Shown here one piece after another: positions 51,813 to 56,545 of a stretch of DNA of 56,545 nt (position 1 is the stretch's first letter; the number at the start of each line of letters is the position of its first letter). The stretch spans positions 1-56,545 of the forward strand of contig PWSY01000174.1 of the NCBI GenBank assembly GCA_003563055.1. The letters are read 5' to 3'. The notes beneath the pieces are model-generated. The model saw only the letters and a program-made list of their open reading frames with translations, was not told the origin of the DNA and did no database searches. Source of the stretch: Anaerolineaceae bacterium (GTDB lineage Bacteria; Chloroflexota; Anaerolineae; Anaerolineales; Anaerolineaceae). Made by a program: the position numbers and the translations under genes.

Positions 51813-52924
51813 TGGATGGCAAATTGATACTTGGCGTTATCTATGGGGGACGGTCTGGTGAGCATGATGTCTCATTGATGTCTGCGCGTTCGGTTTTATC
51901 CGTAATTGACCGAAACAAATATGATGTCATTGAGATTGGGATCACACGACAGGGTCAATGGTGCATCGGAGAAGATCTCATCTCTAAATTAGAGAATGAA
52001 AACTGCCAGGGACTGACACCTGCTTTTTTCCTGCCCGTACCACAATTTCCTGGCGTTTACACAAAAAATCATGGCCAGATGACCCTCCATTCACCTCTCG
52101 ATGTGATCTTTCCCGTCTTGCACGGCACCTACAGCGAAGACGGTACGCTGCAAGGCTTATTCGAGCTGGCTGATGTCGCATACGTTGGTGCAGGCGTGTT
52201 GGGTTCAGCCGTTTGTATGGATAAAGGCTTATTCAAAGATGTGATGTTGGCTAACAACATTCCCACTCTGCCTCATGTGGTCTTTACCAGGAACCAGCTT
52301 GAAAGTGACATGGAAAGTTGTTTAAAGTTTGCTGAGTCCATTGCAAGTTATCCCCTGTTCACCAAACCTGCCAACCTAGGCTCGTCAGTAGGAATCAGCA
52401 AATGCACCAACCGCAGTGACCTGATGGAAGGCTTGATGTACGCAGCCCTTTATGACCGGCGGATTGTGGTGGAAGAGGGGGTCCAAAATGCGCGGGAAAT
52501 TGAGGTTAGTGTATTAGGAAATGAAGACCCCACAGCCTCCTTACCAGGCGAAATTGTTCCTAAGGATATTTTTTATACTTATGCAGAAAAATACATCAAT
52601 GATACCGCTGACCTCCTGGTACCAGCTGATTTATCTGAAGAAGTGGTGTCACAGGTGCAATCATTGGCCATCAAAGCGTATAAAGCCACTGATTGTGCTG
52701 GTATGGGAAGGGTTGATTTCCTGGTCGATCGTTATTCTGGAGCACTCTACCTCAATGAGATTAATACTATTCCAGGTTTCACAAAGATCAGCATGTATCC
52801 CAAGTTATGGGAAGCAACTGGTTTGCCTTACGCAAACCTCATTGAAAAACTAATCGATTTAGCGTTGGACAGAAAAGCGCAACGTGATAAGACAGAAAGA
52901 GAGTTTCGAGGTCGGGATGCCTAA
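51812..52924 (+). CDS. ddl: D-alanine--D-alanine ligase
   Basis: A 370-residue ATP-grasp ligase. GGRSGEHDVSLMSA is the N-terminal motif, HGTYSEDGTLQG and VCMDKGLFKDVM follow, TKPANLGSSVGISK is the ATP-grasp loop and GRVDFLVDR with LNEINTIPGFT the metal site. It supplies D-Ala-D-Ala for the neighbouring murF product. Ends with a polar tail and overlaps ftsQ by 8 bp (ATGCCTAA). Confidence 0.96.
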   Translation: MDGKLILGVIYGGRSGEHDVSLMSARSVLSVIDRNKYDVIEIGITRQGQWCIGEDLISKLENENCQGLTPAFFLPVPQFPGVYTKNHGQMTLHSPLDVIFPVLHGTYSEDGTLQGLFELADVAYVGAGVLGSAVCMDKGLFKDVMLANNIPTLPHVVFTRNQLESDMESCLKFAESIASYPLFTKPANLGSSVGISKCTNRSDLMEGLMYAALYDRRIVVEEGVQNAREIEVSVLGNEDPTASLPGEIVPKDIFYTYAEKYINDTADLLVPADLSEEVVSQVQSLAIKAYKATDCAGMGRVDFLVDRYSGALYLNEINTIPGFTKISMYPKLWEATGLPYANLIEKLIDLALDRKAQRDKTEREFRGRDA

Positions 52925-53927
52925 ACGTCAATTGGACGATTTGAGTCGGGCAGAAAAGATTCGTGCTCGAAGAAAGCAGAGCCGCAAGGGAACCCCAAAA
53001 GTACCCTTTGAAGGCAATGCCAGCCGCAAACAACCCAGAAACAAGGCCCCTGTCACCCGAAGACAGGTGTCACACGTGCCATCGCGCACTCACAAAGGGC
53101 AAAAGGCACAAACCCCGCTGCGAAGAAAATGGTCAAAATTACAACTGTCTGGAATGCCCCGGTTCCAGTTGGGTTGGCGCATCATCTCAGGCGCGATTTT
53201 CCTGTTTTCTCTGATGGTTGTAATCAGCTTATCAGGCCTCAACGCTTTCACTATCAGCACGATTAACCTGGTCGGCGCGCAACGATTAACTGCCGAGACC
53301 ATCATTTCACAATTGGACATCGTTGGTTCATCCATTATCAGTGTGCAACCTGAAGTAATTGAAGCAAACCTCACTAGTCGTTTTCCTGAACTGAGAAGTG
53401 CCAGTGTCGTTATTGGACTGCCCGCATCAATAACCATCCAAATAGAAGAACGACAACCAGAGGTACTTTGGAATCAACATGAAACCACCCTTTGGATTGA
53501 CGCCGAAGGGGTGATGTTCCCGATCAGAGGAGAAGCAGATCCAACAGTCTCCGTGATTGCCAATAGTGAACCGCCGGCGGCTTCATCCAATTTAACAATG
53601 GCCCCAGATGGGAATCAACAACCGGATGATTTTCCCATCCCAGGAGAAACCATCTTTCCACAGACAACACCTGAGTTCGTACAGGGAATCCTCGCGCTGG
53701 CACACTATATTCCTGATGGCAGTCAACTGCAATACGACCCACGTTTCGGCTTGGGTTGGCAAGACCCGCATGGATGGCTGGTCTATTTTGGCGGGGACAC
53801 CAATCACATTGACATAAAGCTGGCTGAATATCAAAGGATAATAATGACCTTGCAGGAAGAAAATATTACACCCTCACTGATCAGCCTTGAATTTCTGCAC
53901 GCACCCTTTTATCGACTGGAGCAATGA
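52917..53927 (+). CDS. ftsQ: FtsQ/DivIB-type division protein
   Basis: A 336-residue bitopic protein. The N-terminal 85 residues are highly basic (RAEKIRARRKQSRKG, and more). One membrane helix is at about 88-108 (WRIISGAIFLFSLMVVISLS), followed by a POTRA domain from about 112 (FTISTINLVGAQRLTAETII), a beta domain and a C-terminal segment containing a Pro-rich insertion (about 200-250). It links early and late divisome components. The ATG at 52917 lies in the end of ddl and has GAGGT four bases upstream. Stop overlaps ftsA (ATGA). Confidence 0.87.
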   Translation: MPKRQLDDLSRAEKIRARRKQSRKGTPKVPFEGNASRKQPRNKAPVTRRQVSHVPSRTHKGQKAQTPLRRKWSKLQLSGMPRFQLGWRIISGAIFLFSLMVVISLSGLNAFTISTINLVGAQRLTAETIISQLDIVGSSIISVQPEVIEANLTSRFPELRSASVVIGLPASITIQIEERQPEVLWNQHETTLWIDAEGVMFPIRGEADPTVSVIANSEPPAASSNLTMAPDGNQQPDDFPIPGETIFPQTTPEFVQGILALAHYIPDGSQLQYDPRFGLGWQDPHGWLVYFGGDTNHIDIKLAEYQRIIMTLQEENITPSLISLEFLHAPFYRLEQ

Positions 53928-55159
53928 GTATGGATGAACCCATCATAGTTGGTATAGATATCGGAACCAGTAAAATTTGCACACTGGTCGCTAGAGTAGA
54001 AGATGGCAGAAATTTACGCATCCTTGGGGTTGGTATTGAACCTTCACAGGGTTTGCGTAAAGGCACAGTGGTTGATATCAATGCTGCGGCCAACGTAGTT
54101 TCTCGTTCTGTTGAAAAAGCTGAACGCACGTCAGGGTTCGAGATCAATGCGGCACTGGTCAGTCTGGCTGGTTCGCATGTCTCTTCAATCAATAGTCGTG
54201 GTGTTGTCGGGATAACCAGTGGCATTGTTGACTTTGATGATATCGATCGGGCTCTGGATGCCGCACAGGCTGTGGCCATTCCGCATAATCGAGAGATAAT
54301 CCATGTAATTCAACGGGGGTTCATTATTGATGGCCAGGATGGTATCCGCGTTCCTGTTGGCATGCATGGGTATCGTCTGGAAGTGGAAGCCCACATCATC
54401 ACAGCTGCTGCTTCAACCGTCGAAAACTTGCGCCAATGTGTAGGTGCTTCTGGTATTGAAGTCTCACAGTTCGTATTAAACCCCCTTGCATCTGGGGAAG
54501 CAGTTCTCTCAGAAACCGAACGCCAGATGGGTGTGGCTGTTGTGGATATCGGCGGCGGGACAACGGATATGGCGATCTATATTGATGGGGATGTCTGGCA
54601 TACAATGGTTTTGGCAGTCGGGGGTAACCATGTAACTTCCGATATTGCACATGGCCTTCGACTACCCATATCACAGGCAGAAGAGGTGAAACTTAAGTTC
54701 GGGCATGCATTACGATCGGGCGTTAACCCAGAAGAACAATTCACTGTTCGGAGTTTTGGTGGTGATTCACCCACACGCATTAAACGCATTGAGCTGGCGA
54801 ACATTATTGAAGCACGCATGGAAGAAATCTACCAGCTTGTGCTGCAAGAAATACGTCGTTCTGGTTATGATGGCCTTTTACCAGCTGGTGTTGTTCTCAC
54901 AGGCGGATCAAACCTGATCGCCGGGAACCGTCAACTTGCATCACAGGTAATGGGTGTTCCCGCCCGTGTTGCCAAACCCCAAAACCTGATTGGTCTGGTA
55001 GACCAGCTTGATTCACCCGCTTTTTCAACCAGCATCGGCTTACTGGAATGGGCTTTATTAATTAGTGAAACCAGTCATTATATTGACCGGCAAGGACCAA
55101 AGCAAGTGCAGAATTGGTCCGAACAACTCAAAGATTTACTCAAGCGCCTGCTGCCTTGA
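53924..55159 (+). CDS. ftsA: cell division protein FtsA
   Basis: A 411-residue actin-like protein. Phosphate-1 loop VGIDIGTSKICTLVARV, phosphate-2 VVDIGGGTTDMAIY, and adenosine motif VVLTGGSNLIAG are visible. The SHS2/1C-type region carries GSHVSSINSRGVVG. The C-terminal amphipathic helix WSEQLKDLLKRLLP is the membrane-targeting segment that tethers FtsZ. ATG 53924 overlaps the ftsQ stop; another in-frame ATG is at 53930. Confidence 0.96.
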   Translation: MSMDEPIIVGIDIGTSKICTLVARVEDGRNLRILGVGIEPSQGLRKGTVVDINAAANVVSRSVEKAERTSGFEINAALVSLAGSHVSSINSRGVVGITSGIVDFDDIDRALDAAQAVAIPHNREIIHVIQRGFIIDGQDGIRVPVGMHGYRLEVEAHIITAAASTVENLRQCVGASGIEVSQFVLNPLASGEAVLSETERQMGVAVVDIGGGTTDMAIYIDGDVWHTMVLAVGGNHVTSDIAHGLRLPISQAEEVKLKFGHALRSGVNPEEQFTVRSFGGDSPTRIKRIELANIIEARMEEIYQLVLQEIRRSGYDGLLPAGVVLTGGSNLIAGNRQLASQVMGVPARVAKPQNLIGLVDQLDSPAFSTSIGLLEWALLISETSHYIDRQGPKQVQNWSEQLKDLLKRLLP

Positions 55160-55210
55160 GGGAATCAGCATCAATGATTATCAAATATTTATCAAGAAGA
55201 GGAGTTAATC

Positions 55211-56368
55211 ATGGAACATAATCTAAGACCCGAGTCATTTGCAAGAATCAAAGTGGTAGGGATTGGTGGTGGCGGCTGCAATGCCGTCAACAGGATGATC
55301 GATGAAGGATTGACCGGCATCGAATTCATCGGTGTCAACACCGATGCCCAGGCACTGCAGTTCTCAGACGCAAAGGTACGCGTACGGATTGGAGAAAAAT
55401 CCACACGCGGGCTAGGCGCTGGCGGCGACCCACGCATAGGCCGAGTGGCAGCCGAAGAATCTGCAGAAGAAATTTATGAAGTCCTCAAAGGCAGCGACAT
55501 GGTCTTCGTCACTGCCGGTCTCGGCGGTGGCACCGGCACTGGAGCAGCACCGGTTGTCGCTCAAATTGCCAAGGAAATTGGTGCCTTAACCATCGGTGTG
55601 GTTACTCGACCATTTACTTTTGAAGGTACACATCGGTTGAAATCTGCTGAAGAAGGCACCAAAAACCTCAAAGAGCATGCGGATACACTCATCATCATTC
55701 CTAATGACCGTTTGCTCCAAATTGTTGACAAACGCTCCGGTTTACAGGATGCTTTCAAGGTGGCGGATGACGTTCTGCGACAGGGTATCCAGGGAATCTC
55801 AGAATTGATCACCGTGCCGGGACTCATCAACCTGGACTTCGCCGATGTCCGCACGATCATGTCTGAGGGCGGAGCTGCCCTAATGGCTGTTGGTCAGGCA
55901 AGTGGCGAAGACCGGGCTGTCAAGGCCGCTGAACAAGCCATCTCCAACCAGCTGTTAGACGTGACCATTGATGGCGCACGAGGCATTCTCTTCAATGTGA
56001 CAGGTGGAGAGAGCTTAAAACTCTTTGAAGTCAATCAGGCTGCGGCAATCATCAAGGAAACCGCCCACCCGGATGTGAACTTAATTTTTGGAGCTGTAAT
56101 TGATGAGAGTATGGGTGAGAACTTGCGCATTACGGTTATCGCCACTGGATTTGAAGGACAGAGCATCAGTTCGCAAATAAAAAGGGCTGAATCACAACAG
56201 GGTAAGTATGCAAAACAAAAACCACTTCCCTCGATGATGGATAAGGAATTCGACAAAGAGGAAGACGCTGAACACGCACAGGCATCCAATCGCTATGAGT
56301 TCCCAACCAGGATCAATACAGATGATCTTGACATTCCTTCATTTCTGCGAAATCGCAATCAAAACTGA
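55211..56368 (+). CDS. ftsZ: cell division protein FtsZ
   Basis: A 385-residue tubulin-like GTPase. The GTP-binding signature GGGTGTG is at residues 105-111 in [14 protein letters not shown]; the T7 loop is in [12 protein letters not shown]. The variable linker (about 315-365) is followed by [12 protein letters not shown] near the C-terminus, the conserved FtsA/EzrA-type binding peptide. AGAGGAG lies just upstream of the ATG, and the 51-bp gap from ftsA suggests FtsZ is made more strongly. It is the last gene of the cluster in the window. Confidence 0.97.
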   Translation: MEHNLRPESFARIKVVGIGGGGCNAVNRMIDEGLTGIEFIGVNTDAQALQFSDAKVRVRIGEKSTRGLGAGGDPRIGRVAAEESAEEIYEVLKGSDMVFVTAGLGGGTGTGAAPVVAQIAKEIGALTIGVVTRPFTFEGTHRLKSAEEGTKNLKEHADTLIIIPNDRLLQIVDKRSGLQDAFKVADDVLRQGIQGISELITVPGLINLDFADVRTIMSEGGAALMAVGQASGEDRAVKAAEQAISNQLLDVTIDGARGILFNVTGGESLKLFEVNQAAAIIKETAHPDVNLIFGAVIDESMGENLRITVIATGFEGQSISSQIKRAESQQGKYAKQKPLPSMMDKEFDKEEDAEHAQASNRYEFPTRINTDDLDIPSFLRNRNQN

Positions 56369-56545
56369 ACGGACGCATTTTGACCTTTTAACATCATAAT
56401 GCTCCTCTCACATTTGATGCTGAAATTAGCAGCTGAATAGGGCGCCATGGCACTGGTAACCTTGGAACACGCCCATTTATAAACCCATATACCGGGTAAG
56501 ATAACTCCTCACCCCTAAATATTGGTTTTTGTGGAAAACACAGGT
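56369..56545. other. sequence after ftsZ, no feature recognised
   Basis: No ORF with recognisable homology starts here and no strong hairpin with a T tract follows ftsZ. The next gene, if any, lies beyond the window. Confidence 0.5.

Overview
The window looks like a chromosomal segment of a member of the Chloroflexota, most likely class Anaerolineae. This is an inference from the gene complement, the moderate GC content and the style of the cell-wall cluster; there is no rRNA gene to confirm it. No tRNA, rRNA or CRISPR array was recognised.

Region 1 (1-25559) is a large catabolic locus. On the minus strand, reading from 21273 down to 1, lie a GntR/FadR-type regulator, a complete oligopeptide-type ABC importer (lipoprotein binding protein, two permeases, two ATPases), four consecutive sulfatases, a possible 35-residue ORF, a UroD-family protein, two DapA-superfamily enzymes (one a convincing N-acetylneuraminate lyase), a fused ManNAc-6-P epimerase/ROK kinase, a fifth sulfatase, an RraA-like protein, a Gfo/Idh/MocA oxidoreductase, and the start of a LamG-like protein cut by the window edge. 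Divergently on the plus strand are an HpcH/HpaI-type aldolase, a sixth sulfatase and an FAD-dependent oxidoreductase. The divergent intergenic region has a near-consensus promoter and a duplicated 13-bp motif that may be the regulator's operator. None of the six sulfatases has a visible signal peptide, so the simplest reading is uptake of sulfated, sialic-acid-containing glycan fragments followed by desulfation and sialate breakdown in the cytoplasm.

Region 2 (25560-29285) is a decayed zone. A KDG kinase and a KDPG/KHG aldolase are intact, but they sit between remnants of a class-III aminotransferase, an M20 peptidase and a full-length but heavily mutated IS30-family element.

Region 3 (29286-38912) holds an MFS-HEAT fusion transporter, a BtrH_N/DUF4872 protein, an NAD-dependent epimerase-like protein, and a minus-strand block: rplU, rpmA, an L31 protein fused to an RNA-polymerase alpha-CTD-like domain, a rho-independent terminator, tdk, hpt, a CCA/poly(A)-polymerase-family nucleotidyltransferase, a hydrolase remnant and a nitroreductase.

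Region 4 (39071-56368) is the division and cell wall (dcw) cluster: mraZ, rsmH, ftsL-like, PBP (ftsI/spoVD type), murF, mraY, murD, ftsW, murG, a CvpA-like membrane protein, murC, murB, ddl, ftsQ, ftsA, ftsZ. Most junctions are stop/start overlaps. It starts from a clear promoter followed by four MraZ boxes at exact 10-bp spacing. murE is absent and MurG is divergent at several signature positions. The last 177 bases hold no recognisable gene.
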